NCBI GenBank assembly: GCA_019321725.1
Contig: CM033114.1
Location: 16,844,278 to 16,908,277, forward strand
Source: Paulownia fortunei
Lineage: Eukaryota > Streptophyta > Magnoliopsida > Lamiales > Paulowniaceae
Direction: 5' to 3'
Length of the DNA stretch: 64,000 nucleotides
Shown here: in pieces, positions 23,201 to 34,845 of the stretch
Position numbering within the stretch: position 1 is the stretch's first letter
Layout: each line of letters starts with the position of its first letter
Translations under genes and position numbers: made by a program
The notes under the pieces: model-generated
What the model was told of the DNA's origin: nothing
What the model saw: only the letters and a program-made list of their open reading frames with translations
Database searches by the model: none

Positions 23201-24490
23201 CAAAGTTTGTTCTTTTGGTGTGAATGCAGATGGGTTCCCGACAACAAGGTTAGCAATTTTCATGTCAATTTTGGTGACTAACATTAGATTATTAAAGGTC
23301 ATCAGAATTTATAAACCTTGTAAATAAAGGCTTAGGATTCTGCCAACATGTGTTGCAACCAACTAGAGAACAATCGTCCGACTCAATAATAACAAGAACT
23401 GTTATTTTGTCATTGTTAATAATTAATTATACAGGCTAATACAAAAATAATCACTGAGCCATCTTATCAATTTTTGATATTACTATATATGCATCATTAT
23501 TTATCTATAATTATAGCTTGTGCACAATTTTTTATGCTGCTAATTATTAATAATAACAATTTATTCACAATTCTTCCTGATAATAAACTTGTGAACTTGT
23601 CACTTTATATGCAATTTGTGATAACTTTATCATTTTTACTTGACATTTTCTCACTAATATTCTTATTTGTTGCATTGTAAAGAAGCATGTTAAGATTTTA
23701 GAGTTCTCTTTATTTTAAAAAATTTTAATATTTTATTTTTGGATATGATAAGCTTTACTCTATTATCAAAGGCTTTTAGACAATCTTAATATTGGGTTTT
23801 TTTTATAAGCTCAGTCGAACACTCCTATCATTTTTTTTTAATATTTCAATGAACTTAAGATACCATTGTCAGGAAGCTTGCTTAAATTTATATATTGACT
23901 TCTTAAGTTTACATGCTATGTGTTACTTTCCTTCAACTGAAATAATAAAATTTTCAATTCAAAATTAATAATTGAAAGCTAGTTGCGGCAAGTAATATTA
24001 GGGAAAAAAATCAGTAAACAAAAACCTTAATTTAAAATGTCCCAAAAGAAATATAAACAATGATTTTGAAACTAAAAGAGTTTAATTCAACTAGAATGAA
24101 AAAATATTAAGTAAATCAATTATGATTGAATTTCAAAAATAGTAAAGTTGTTTAGTTATCAGTACCAACAAACCCATAATTTTGTTTGATAATGATCAAA
24201 GCAATATGTAAATACTCTATTAAATAGCATAATATAAAATAAAAGAAAGAAAAGAAGAGGACAGATACACAAATTTTACAAGGAGAGACATTCATGCCGT
24301 GTTTGGTTCTTATACTTAAGTGAGAAAAACATTTAAGAAAACTATTTTGAAATAGCTTGTACTTCATTCTTTGATTATTTTTCTCACACGAAAATCTAAG
24401 GTCAAAACATAACATTAATGCAAATATCAATCGTCTTAACATGTCACCAATCTCATCAGAAGTGAGAAAATGAAACTAAATACACAATTT
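23201..24490. other. AT-rich intergenic DNA
   Basis: No coding sequence recognised outside the copia element. Confidence 0.45.
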
Positions 24491-24840
24491 TAGGCTGGTG
24501 GGGAGGTGCAAATGGGAGATTTCTTTTCATTTTCTTCAACAAAAAGAAAACCAAAGGAAAAAGAGCGAAAAGCCTTTGCTTTGCTTTCTTTCCCCCACTT
24601 TCTCTGACTCCACTATAAGCCCACTCCGCCGCTGCAGCCGTCTCACACTCCACTGGAAATTGCATTCACTAAATTGCTTTAATATACACAGACAACACAG
24701 TGAACCACAACAACAAAACCTGATGGCCGCCTGGCTTTGGCTGGACTTGTGCCTCGGCATTCACCATTTCCAATTTCCTATAAGGAGATTCTGTTCAACA
24801 TTTGGACCTGATAAATCATAAACAAGTACTCACGTGAGTA
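24491..24840. other. GC-richer block, possible untranslated exon
   Basis: This 350-bp stretch is less AT-rich than its neighbours and has an open frame on each strand, but neither translation resembles a known family. On the plus strand CTCAC|GTGAGTAC at about 24830 looks like a 5' splice site, so it could be a first exon of an unknown or non-coding transcript. Alternatively it belongs to a 3' exon of the minus-strand glycosyltransferase gene. Not proven. Confidence 0.25.
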
Positions 24841-26780
24841 CGAGTTAGATCCGATCTTAGATCACCGATGGATCGAAGCATGATTCTGAGCGGACAATAG
24901 TTATAAAATCTTAAAGATGTGTGCTATTTTTAAGCTAATTTTATATGTAGACAACCATAGAGGTATGGCATGGGGGATGCATATACTATGCAAAAATGCA
25001 ACCACTAACAAAGACCAACCCAAAAACCATAATCATGTAATCTGATAATACTGGTCAAATTATGTTAGTTTTCTGTCTGTATGGGTTGATCATCCTACAC
25101 AACTACTTTTTGCTGCATTGGTTAAAACTTACCATCAATGTAGATTATCATTCATGAAGGGTGAAAAATACGAGAGACGTTAAGCATTCTACTCACTAAA
25201 GAAGTTGGCAAACTATGTCCAAGGCCATCTTCCATAGCCCAACTAATTACAGTAACAAGGACCGATTCTAGCCAAAAGCTAGGGCATGTAATGAGGGAAA
25301 ATATTCAACACAACATTGAGTTCAATAGTCTCGATGAGTTTTTTTGGGCTTATCTCTCTTATGCACGTAGAATCACACATGAAGCACTTCATTGCATGAG
25401 ATATAAACTCAAGGATCACTGCACTGTGTTTTTTCACAAACAACTGAATGGGATTAAATGCATCAAGTGTTCATGGACATGCATATGAAAAACAAAAAGA
25501 AACAGCATAAAGAGAAAAGAAGAAAGGCATGGGCATATCTTGATAGCAAGCAAAAGTTATGCTTAAATACTTAGGATAAGCATCGTCATACATATGCAGA
25601 CGGGTACAATCCAGAAAAGGCCTACTGTAGCGATTGGATGAGTATTAAGCTAAGTATTCATTTAACATGACCTAACAGCTATGCAGAAACTTCGTTGACA
25701 AAATGTAACTTCAGTGATACATAATTCACTATTCGAGAACTAGTTTTCCAATATTACTAAGCTACCGAATAACAATCAAGAACAAAGATTGTGACACGAA
25801 TCCATAACAAGAATGAGAAATACATGGTACCATTGAATTAAAGGCTATTAAAAAGAAGCATTGCTTTCAAGATAAACAAATTGATTTTGGTTGGGTATTA
25901 AAATATGAGGCAAGATTGCGTATTTTTCTTCTATGGAAAATAGTAAATTGGGTGACAGCAAAACAGAAGTCTTGAGCATTTTGTCATCCTTTGGTAATTC
26001 TACAATAAGAATCTATTCTCAAGAACCTCACATTGAACTGTAGTCTGTACACAGTCAAAACCTCTGATGTTACTATATTGGACAATTATAATAGTAAATC
26101 ACGACACACATATTAATGCAACAAATTGGTAGATTCCTAGCAGTTTAATACCATTATTTAAGGTGATATAATGGTCATCGATACCTCCATAACTGAGTTC
26201 ATTCATACCCTCCTCATCGCCCCTTCACTCACCAAGTCAACTCAACCCAATCAATTTACCCCTGAAAACTATATAGAGCAAGTAAAACAAAGGGACAAGC
26301 ATAAATTCCACTGCCAAAATGGGCGCATACAAACTACTGAAAAATAAGCAAAGGGATGTAACTGAAAAAATCAATCAATAAAATCGGAAGCAATGGTAAA
26401 CATAGATCTAGAAAGCCAACCAATTATACAACTCAACGTCAGCTGCAAGCCCTACAATATGGCTCTCACTTTAAATAGAATGACTAAGCAAGAGGCTGAA
26501 CTCAAGTTTGGCTGTTAGATTTTCATACGAGTTGGCAGCATAATAGTGTTAGCATCATAATTATGCTAGACTGCTAAATGTTAAAATTCATATTTGAACA
26601 TAGCTGCTCGGGGTGAGCAGATTTATTTTTATTGAGTGTGATTCTTGAAGCGAAATTCATTCGCAACTATTGCAAAACCAATTTTAACAACTATATTACC
26701 AGAAAATATGAATAAAGAAAACAGTATGAAGCAAGCAAGCAAAAAATAAAACTCAATGAAAAACGGGCCGAGTTAAAAAT
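24841..26780. other. intergenic DNA or 3' UTR intron of the GT14 gene
   Basis: No coding sequence recognised. If the splice donor just after the GT14 stop codon is used, some or all of this stretch is an intron in that gene's 3' untranslated region. Confidence 0.4.
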
Positions 26781-26796
26781 TCTTACCGGACCAAAG
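26775..26796 (-). promoter_or_regulatory. candidate 5' splice site in the 3' UTR of the GT14 gene
   Basis: Ten bases after the TGA, the minus strand reads TCCG|GTAAGAA (GT at 26786-26785), a strong plant donor consensus. An intron this close to the stop would not normally trigger nonsense-mediated decay. The acceptor was not located. Confidence 0.35.
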
Positions 26797-27855
26797 TCAA
26801 ACCCTGAACAGGACCTTGTCCGCCATATCCAACAATGGTTGCAAGCAATCGGGCGAGAATTTCCTAGCAAACATAAATGAATAGCTTGAATTCGACACCC
26901 GTAACTTCTCAATAAGCCTTGGCGAAATCTCTGCAGACCCGTAAGTATGCGGGTGCCCCCCAACACTCCCTGTCCAATTAACCCGGGTCAGAGTATAATG
27001 GGTACATCCATCCGGATCCTCCATTGACAAAAGTGTCGGAAAATAGTGCTCCTCCGGATAGCAAGAATCCAAATTTAAGCAAGGCAGCTTAAACTTGCGC
27101 CACAATCTCCTGTCCCTTACCACCACCAGGGCGTGTTGCCGCGTCAAAACGAAGAACTGTGAGCCGATCCGGAACCGATTAAATGGCACCTCCGGTAGCA
27201 TTACGTTTTTGCCCCTGGCGATATACCTATCCCATAGTTGAGGCTCATCGGATAATATTTCGATGAAGCTGCTGTACATGGGGAATGAGGATGACCTCGG
27301 GCCGGATATGGGTTTGAGGAAGAGAGAGTTGTACATGTATTGGAAGGAATGGAGAGGAATGCAGTGCTGAGAAACGAGGGCGAAATAGGAATTTAATGGG
27401 TCGTCCAGGAGGGCGGTGGCGAGGAGGCGGCGGGCGGCGGAGATGAGTGTTGCGGTGGCGCGCTGGGTTTTCTTGGCGGCGATGAAGCGGCCTGAGAATA
27501 CACCTCCGGGAGGGGTGATTTTGGAGGAGGGGTCTGCGTGGATGTAGATGTTGTAAAGGGCTTCGTTGTTTTGGAAGAAGAGTTCCCAAAGAGGCGCAAA
27601 ATGGAGATTTGTGTTGGTGAGGAAGAGGAAAGCGATTTTGGGTTTGGGATTGGTGGTGCCAAGGCGGGAGACGGTGGCGGCGCCGCCGAGGGACGCGAGG
27701 GTAGCGCGGCGGAAGAGGGCGAGGTCGTCGAGCTCGTCGGGGAGAGAGATTTTGACGTGTTTGGGAGGGAGGATACGTGGTACAAAGAGGAAAAGTAAAG
27801 GGAATGAAAGCAAAAGAGCAAATGAGAGGACAAATGGCGTGTTAAACATAGCCAA
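26797..27855 (-). CDS. GT14 (core-2/I-branching, BC10-like) glycosyltransferase, 352 aa
   Basis: Single-exon coding region. The N-terminus has one hydrophobic signal-anchor (about 8-26), giving the type II topology of Golgi glycosyltransferases. The GT14/DUF266 domain follows: PKIAFLFLTNTNLHFAPLWE (72-91), YNIYIHADPS (101-110), FALVSQHCIPLHSF (158-171), FNRFRIGSQFFVLTRQHA (225-242), CYPEEHYFPTLL (265-276), TRVNWTGSVGGHPHTY (290-305) and FARKFSPDCLQPLLDMADKVLFR near the end. Plant members resemble animal N-acetylglucosaminyltransferases and rice BC10, which affects cell-wall composition; the acceptor here is unknown. Length is near the family norm and all blocks are present. Codons in the first third are strongly GC-rich against an AT-rich background. 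Confidence 0.93.
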   Translation of the reverse strand: MAMFNTPFVLSFALLLSFPLLFLFVPRILPPKHVKISLPDELDDLALFRRATLASLGGAATVSRLGTTNPKPKIAFLFLTNTNLHFAPLWELFFQNNEALYNIYIHADPSSKITPPGGVFSGRFIAAKKTQRATATLISAARRLLATALLDDPLNSYFALVSQHCIPLHSFQYMYNSLFLKPISGPRSSSFPMYSSFIEILSDEPQLWDRYIARGKNVMLPEVPFNRFRIGSQFFVLTRQHALVVVRDRRLWRKFKLPCLNLDSCYPEEHYFPTLLSMEDPDGCTHYTLTRVNWTGSVGGHPHTYGSAEISPRLIEKLRVSNSSYSFMFARKFSPDCLQPLLDMADKVLFRV

Positions 27856-29997
27856 AAAAATTCCAAAGGACTAGAAATCAAGAAAATCTTGAAGAAAAAA
27901 AACAAAAACCAGATGAAAATCCAGAAATGAATATGAAATTTGGAATCTGTACATGCAAATTTGGGTATATATTAGCAAATTATGAAACAGAACTTGCAAA
28001 AATGGATAAATGAGAAGGATTTATCACAAGGGAGATGAAGAAGGAACTGTCGCAGAGAGGAAGAGAGGTGGAGGGGAGGTCTTATGGTGGCGGGGAAATG
28101 GTGTGGTTGAGACATGGAAATTTTTCCTTTTCTAAAAATAAAATATATTCTTGTTTTTTTTTTTTAAATTTTAATTTTGAATTTTGGGATCTCTGTAAAT
28201 CTGTATTGGATGAAAATGAAGAAAACAGATAAACGTGTAAGATAAAGAGATTTCATCTCATAGCTATTTCACTTTTTATTCACAAAACATTTATTTCTAA
28301 AATAAAATTAATTTTTTAATACTAATTTTAGAATAATAGTTGAAATTTGAGAATCTTTTTTGTAACCATTATTTTAAATGAGGGTATTTAAAAAAAAAAC
28401 ATCTTAAACTTAAAAAATAAATCATAAATTTTGGACAATATAAGTATTATTTTTTCCATCTACTAATAATGTTGTCATAACAAAGCTGGAAATTTACTCC
28501 AGGAGGGTGCATATTTATGAGGTAATTTATCAAAGGTAAGAATATATTTTTTATAATTTCTGGGTCAATAACCAATGTTAATATCTAGGTTATTCAACTA
28601 GAAATGAAATTAATACAAAATTGCCCGAGATGAGATACAAATAATTTAATAATTCGCTACTTATATTGGATCTTATTGACTTGTAAAAAGGTACATGTGT
28701 TAACTTTTTATTTAAACATTCTGTGTCTTCATATGTTATTACACAATTACATGACCTTAATTAATTTTGTAGTAACATAATTAAAAAAATAAAAAAATAA
28801 AAAAAACAGTATCATTCAAATTACGTACCACAATTTTATTTTAATAATTTTATAGCAATGTTCTTAGTGAAATGTGGATATTGCCAAGTGAAAAAAAGTA
28901 ATAATGGAGTTTATATAATAATACAGATGTTAACATCGATAAATGAATAATCAATAATTTAATAATATTATTTAAATAATAAAAGTCTTGGTTCCGACAC
29001 GGTCTGATATATTAAATTAATTATCTTACTAAATACATAAAATAATAAGATTTTTTCAAATACATTAGAGTCCAACAAAAATAGAAATTAATAATTAACG
29101 AAAAATATATATATTTCATAACATTAAAGAGAGTTTTTGTTGATTATTTTTATTTTCTCAATTTAACTCTTTTATAAAATATGCATTTAAAGTTTCTTAT
29201 TTTTCCTTTGTACCTAAATTTAGAATGTATAAAAAAAAATTATGATCACATAAATACATCTAGATAGAAATTGTAAATACAACCAAAGAAAGTCGTGATT
29301 GGGAACATATCAACACAAAAGTTGAGGAGTACCTCAAAATTTCCATAAGTTGCTTCATCAAGGATTTTAGTATTTCTGCGAATTTACAAGTGTAATCCGA
29401 ATTAATTTATTAAAAAAAAATATGTAAGTGAACATTGAAAAAAATATAGTATCATTATTTTTTAAAACTAGATTTAATTCTAAAGATGAAAAAACATGTA
29501 AAACAAATTGAAAAGATAAAATAAAATATTTAACATCCTTTATTTGACTATCTATATTGTCTAATGTAACTTTGAAATTCTTTCCTTAATTTATTCTAAC
29601 ACTATTGATATCATATAGCTATATGATTGATAAATTTCTAAAAATTATTGAATGTTCTTATAGTATTCACAAATTTTAATATCTAACCCAAATCAAAACC
29701 AACCCTAATTACATCTCCATGGAATTTTGCTCCATTGTTAATTATTAATGAAAATAAATATTGGATTGATTATGATACAGATTTTTTTCAATAAAATTTA
29801 CAGTAATGCTCTCTTGTGAAATATGGGTATTTTTACCAATTGTTGAATGAAAAGTATAAGTGGAGCGCATATAATAATTTGTGGAGATTAAATAGGCTAC
29901 AAAGTAGTTTACTAGCATTTATTTCTAAACTCATGGCTTTGGCGTGGATCGCTGCTTTTGATTAAACCACCTTAAACTCCAACCCCCACCCCCAGCA

Positions 29998-30000
<3 letters not shown>
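27856..30000. other. GT14 upstream region and AT-rich intergenic DNA
   Basis: The part next to 27855 holds the leader and presumed promoter of the glycosyltransferase gene. The rest has no recognised gene. Confidence 0.45.
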
Positions 30001-30046
<46 letters not shown>

Positions 30047-30065
30047 TGTGTGTGTGTGTGTGTGT
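30001..30065. repeat. compound (AT)n(GT)n microsatellite
   Basis: About 21 AT units followed by about 10 GT units. Confidence 0.95.
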
Positions 30066-30782
30066 TATAACTGAAGTTATTGCCAATATTAATAATATTT
30101 TTCTTATGTAAAAATACTAAAAAAAATCCTCATAGAATAAACTTTTATATCCAAAATATCCATGAAAATATTTTCAATTCAAAAAATTCATTCTATGGAC
30201 TTTACATTCCAAAAACCCCGATCCTTTTACGAACACCATTAAGTCTAATTTTTGGATTAAATTACCTTGAGTTTCTTACAATAAGAAATTGTGAATTGTG
30301 TTCTTTTGACAGAATTTTTAAAAAAAAAAATCAAAAGCTGATATATTGTACCATGATATTTTTTTTGGTATATTAAATTTTAAATTATTTGATGTGAATA
30401 ATAAAAATAATATTTTTTATGAACTTTATAATATATTAAATAATTTAAAATATATCTTTTTTTTATTTTAAGAAGACACAAAAATATCTAAAATAACTCA
30501 GAATGTAGAATTAAACTATAATTGAAACAATTTATCAATTAGAAAAATACCAAATAAAATATTTATATAAATAAACTAAATTCATTAATTTGTTAATCAA
30601 GAAGTCAAGGATAATTTAATCCAAAAATTATTAACTTTGATCGTATTAATATAAAAGTTAATGGTTGGGTGGGTTTTTTTTGTCAAAAATTGATGGAATA
30701 AGTTTTTTGAATTGAAAAATATTTCTGATTATTTACATAATTTTATCATCATATTACCTAATATATTTGCTAACCATAGCTT

Positions 30783-30994
30783 ATCTAAATAGTAAGATTG
30801 AGATATAAAGGGTTATAAAGTTTGGATCATACTAGAAATATTAAATTTGTCTACTTTTATAATAATATAATTTCTAATTATCTTTAATTATTAATTATTA
30901 ATTTTAATTAATTATTAAATATAGCTACAATTGTAATATAATAATATTTTTGACCGTTAATTTGAAGAAGAATCATTATACATTTCAATTGTAG
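30783..30994. repeat. tandem host repeat, first copy of unit A (interrupted by the MULE)
   Basis: AAATAGTAAGATTGAGATA near 30788 and the following 200 bases align in direct orientation with 37915-38135: same 'CTTTTATAATA', 'TTAATTAATTATTAA' and 'TTGTAGC' landmarks in order. It ends exactly where the MULE target duplication begins. Confidence 0.7.
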
Positions 30995-31003
30995 CATAAT
31001 AGA

Positions 31004-31059
31004 GACTAATTTAATAAAAAAATAATAAATTTTAAAATTAATTAATTTTTTACTGTGAT
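31004..31059 (+). repeat. MULE left terminal inverted repeat
   Basis: It pairs with the reverse complement of 37761-37813, with a few mismatches and single-base gaps in A runs. Both arms end inward at a TTTTACTGT motif. Confidence 0.85.
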
Positions 31060-31077
31060 TCGGGTGGATATTAAGCA

Positions 31078-31190
31078 ATTGCGTGAAAGCGTGTGTGGGG
31101 GTCGCGCTTTCATCTGGAAGCGCAACCCTTACACGCGCTTTCATTTTAAATACTAACAGAAAGCGCAATCATAAGTTGCGCTTCCTGCAA
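31078..31190. repeat. left subterminal GCGC-type repeats of the MULE
   Basis: Within about 110 bp there are some six copies of an AAAGCGCAA / TTGCGCTTT-like core in both orientations (such as CGCGCTTTCA, GAAGCGCAAC, AGAAAGCGCAATC, AGTTGCGCTTCC). They may be transposase-binding sites; this is inferred from position and mirrored occurrence. Confidence 0.6.
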
Positions 31191-31199
31191 GGCATCGAT

Positions 31200-31942
31200 C
31201 AGTATTCATCGTCTGACCTCCCCTTCTTCCCCTCCCATCTCTCCCCTTTCTTCTCCCCACTTCCCCTCCCGCAGTTCCCCTCCCCACTTCCCCATTCCTA
31301 TCCCCACCCCAACACTCCCCTCCTCCCCACTTCCCCATTTCTCTATCTCTCTCGACCTTTCTCTTTCCACCATTTTCTCCTCCATTCTATTTCCCTTTGC
31401 TTCTCTCATTTTTTTCAGATTCTCTCATCTCTACCTTCTTGATATTCATTTTCTCTTCTTTCCATCGGTAAGTAATGTTATTATTATTTTTTAAAAATTT
31501 TTAATTAAAAAAATTGACTAATTAATATTTATATATTTTTTTCAGGTTAGTATGCGAAAGATTAAAATACAACGCGGATCATATTTTGAGTGTGACTTAC
31601 AGGTATCATATTTTAATTACAATGTATATATTTTATTGTAATAATTGTGAAGTAGATGTATTATTATATTGAATAAATAAATTTTATTGTATTGAAATGT
31701 TAGTAATATTATTTTTTATAATGACATATGTAATTATATTTTTAATAGCATATTTTATATGTGGAGAAGCTAATCTTTGTATTTTTTTTTGTATATTATA
31801 TTTTATATTTGTTATTTGACTTGAAAATGTAAGTTAAAAATTATTGAACTATTTAGGAAATTTTTCTCATAACTATCATAATCTTAATAAATATTATGTC
31901 TTTGAAATTATTATTTAAAATTAAAATATTAATACTTATTTT
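31200..31942 (+). promoter_or_regulatory. leader of the MULE transposase gene with candidate introns
   Basis: A CT-rich tract (31215-31400) resembles a plant leader. Candidate introns run from CATCG|GTAAGTAAT (about 31470) to TTTTTTCAG (about 31545), and from ACTTACAG|GTATCATA (about 31601) to TTTTGATGTAG (about 31950), just before ATG 31952. Confidence 0.4.
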
Positions 31943-31951
31943 GATGTAGTT

Positions 31952-34630
31952 ATGGCAAATAGAAACAATATCGATATTTTGGTATACTTTGGTGGTCAAA
32001 TTATACAAGATGTTAATTCAGTGACATATGATCGCCCTGCAATTGGAGTTAGGAGAATGTCTCATAGGACAAGATTTTTTGAATTACTATTGAAAGTGTA
32101 TCAGATTACGGGCGTTAATGATAAACAATTCTTATTGAAATTATTTGGAAAATGTACTGTTACGGTAATATGTCACAACTAATATCAATAGCTGATGACG
32201 AAGGATTGGAATTTTCTTATATCCGGGAAGAGAAAATTAATTTGTAGAATTTTATGTTGAGGTAGAACAAAATGTTCATAATATTGTGCTTAAAATACCG
32301 ACAAGCAATGAGTATTATCAGTATGCATCATTTTTAAGAGATGATAGTGTGTTTGAAATGACTACAGTGACACAAGGCATGGCAAGTGTTGGCATCAATG
32401 AGTTTAATGCAGGTACTTTAAGCTCTGGTCAAGAGCATTTTAAAGGTACAAATACAGAGTCATATAATGCATACACTGATGAATTGTTCGAGCCACTTGT
32501 CGATAGTTTTGGTGCTAAAAAATATATTGATTCCGATAAAATTGCTAATGAAGATGATGATGATTATGATGATGATGATTATGATAATGATGGGGTCGAA
32601 ATTGATGATTTGGAAGAGATGTATGAGCAACATAATGAGGGCAATTCGTCTCAACATCAAGTGCCAGTTTATACCTCAATGCCCTCAACAACAAATGAAT
32701 ATAGCTATAATCATACCGTCCCATTCTTCACCACATGTTACCCAAAAATAGTTGTAGATTCTATTAATATTCCAAATAGAGGAAAGTTTTATGACTCTAG
32801 TATTGGAGAGCTTGAAAAGGGTATGGTATTCAAAGACAAAAAAAATCTGCAAGCTTCAGTTAAAGATTACTCTGTATGAGTTGTTAGACATGAGTATTGG
32901 ATGGTTGAGAGTACACCAAAATTATGGAAAGTAGAATGCAACTATAGTACATCGACCACGTGATGTAACTGGGGGCTTCGAGCATCATTGAAAGCAAAGC
33001 TCGGTTTATGAAAAATCACCAAGTAGGGAGACCCTCATACCTGCTTTATGAATTTAGTGTTTGTGGATCATCTCAACCTATGTAAAAACTTGATCGTAAG
33101 GTTGCTTACTGGCATAGTTCAGTGTGACCCAACCTATGAGATTAAATATGTCCAACAAAATGTGAAAGAGAAGTATCAGTATGAAATTTCATATTATAAG
33201 GCCTGACACGATTTAAAACGTGCAAGGAAAAATATTTATGGCACTTGGGAGAGCTCAGTTAGAAAATTGCCTAAGTATTTGGGAACTCTGCAAAAATGGA
33301 ATCTAAGCACAATTGTGGAGTGACATCACATTGACACTAAGTTCCCAGAAAAGAAAATATTGAAATATGTATTCTGGGTATTCAAGCCATGTATCGATGG
33401 GTTCCAAAATTATCGTAAAGTAATAAGTGTGGATGGAACACATCTTTACACAAAGTACAAACACAAGTTGTTGATTATTGTGGGGATGGATGTAAATCAA
33501 CAGGTTTTGATTCTGGCTTTTGCAGTTGTTGATGAAGAAACATTTACATTTTGGAGATGGTTTTTGCATATGTTGTCTATGTATGTTGTCTGCAGGGTTG
33601 AAGGTGTTTGTCTTATTTCTAACCGACATAGTGGCCTACTTGGAGCTATTCAATACATACCTAATTTCACGCCACCTCACGTGGTGCATCGTTTTTGCTT
33701 AAGGCATGTGTCATCTAACTTCAATAAGCGGTTCAAGAGTATTGCATTAAGGAATTTGTGTTATACAGCTGGTTCACAATTGACAATCTGATAATTTGAT
33801 AAGGTAATGGAATAAATTAAGGCTCTTAACGAGGATGCAATGCATACTTAGAGAATATAGATAAATGTCAGTGGACTCTGGCTTATGATGGAGGATGGCG
33901 ATGTGGCATTCTGACAACAAATATGTCAGAATGCATTAATGGAATGTTGAAAGGTGCACGATGGCTCCTAGTCACTGCTATTTTACATATTATGTTCCAT
34001 CGTGCTGTTAAACATTTTCTCAATCGACTATCTAAGGGTTGTCGAATGGTGGAAAATAACCAATCATGGCCTGATAATATATTACAAAGGTATGAAAGTT
34101 GGCAAAACTTATCTATAGAGCATATGGTACATGTGTTTGATTACATAGATCAATCTGCGTCTGTCATAATACGTCGACTAGGATCATCCATGAGTTTTAC
34201 AAACGTCATGAAACTGAGGTCAATGGAGTGTTCATGCGATAATTGGAGTTAATTTGGAATACCCTGCTCGCATGCAATGCATACTTGTCGGCATTTTAGA
34301 GTTAATCCAGCAACATTCATGAAAATGTACTATAGCACTGGTTCTTATGTAGATACTTACAAAGGGAAGTTTGAGCCTTTGCCAGATGAAGTTTATTGGG
34401 ATGTGCCCCCTTTCAAGTTGTGGCACAATCCATATTGTGGATTTAAAATCATCGTGGATGGAATATTACTACTTGAATTCCTAACAAGATGGATTGGCCT
34501 TAGGTACATGCTAGATAACAAGCGCGGGCAAGGCAAAGGGTTAATGCAACAGAACATGGAACAGCTTCGTCTTCCCAGCATAGATGATGTCATTACAGTT
34601 AGATTAGTATTTGCTCTTGTGCGGGAGTAA
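31952..34630 (+). pseudogene. MURA-like MULE transposase, decayed
   Basis: Starts MANRNNIDILVYFGGQ at 31952. An Asp/Glu-rich linker (32550-32630) lies between the N-terminal part and the zinc/MULE region. The DDE core is recognisable at 33420-33700: VISVDGTHLYTKYKHKLLI with the first Asp, then CLISNRHSGLLGAI where MULEs normally have SDRH, so the second catalytic Asp is now Asn. The third acidic residue is kept in MSECINGMLKGARW (33923 on). A SWIM zinc finger follows (CSCDNWS, stop, FGIPCSHAMHTC; about 34230-34285), then a C-terminal tail to 34630. At least six stops and one frame change interrupt it. It would have cut and joined DNA at the element's ends. Confidence 0.85.
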
Positions 34631-34845
34631 TACTCCTTATTTATATGAAATAATTTTGTAATAATGTTATATTTAACTGTTGTTAATGATGTATGTACAA
34701 TTTCATATTATATATTAAAATTGTATTTAATTGTTGTTAACCATATGGTTAAATTTCATATTATATGTAAACATTCATGTGAAGTTGTTAAAAAAATTAT
34801 TCTTCACACATATTGTTATTCATTTGGTTACATGATGGATATTGT
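34631..34845. other. spacer between the two MULE gene relics
   Basis: AT-rich with no coding motif. It would contain the transposase terminator and the start of the second gene. Confidence 0.4.

Noticed and set aside
24498..24821. 107-codon plus-strand frame
   Set aside because: No recognisable domain and an equally long frame on the other strand; kept only as a possible untranslated exon.
25291..25488. 65-codon frame beginning MRENIQHNIE
   Set aside because: No family resemblance and no supporting splice or leader signals.
27245..27905. Long open frames overlapping the 5' half of the GT14 gene on both strands
   Set aside because: They arise from the GC-rich codons of the real gene; their Pro/Ser/Arg-rich translations match no family.
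31083..31442. Open frame through the left subterminal repeats and CT-rich tract of the MULE
   Set aside because: Low-complexity Pro/Ser/Phe translation; the region fits a leader with subterminal repeats.
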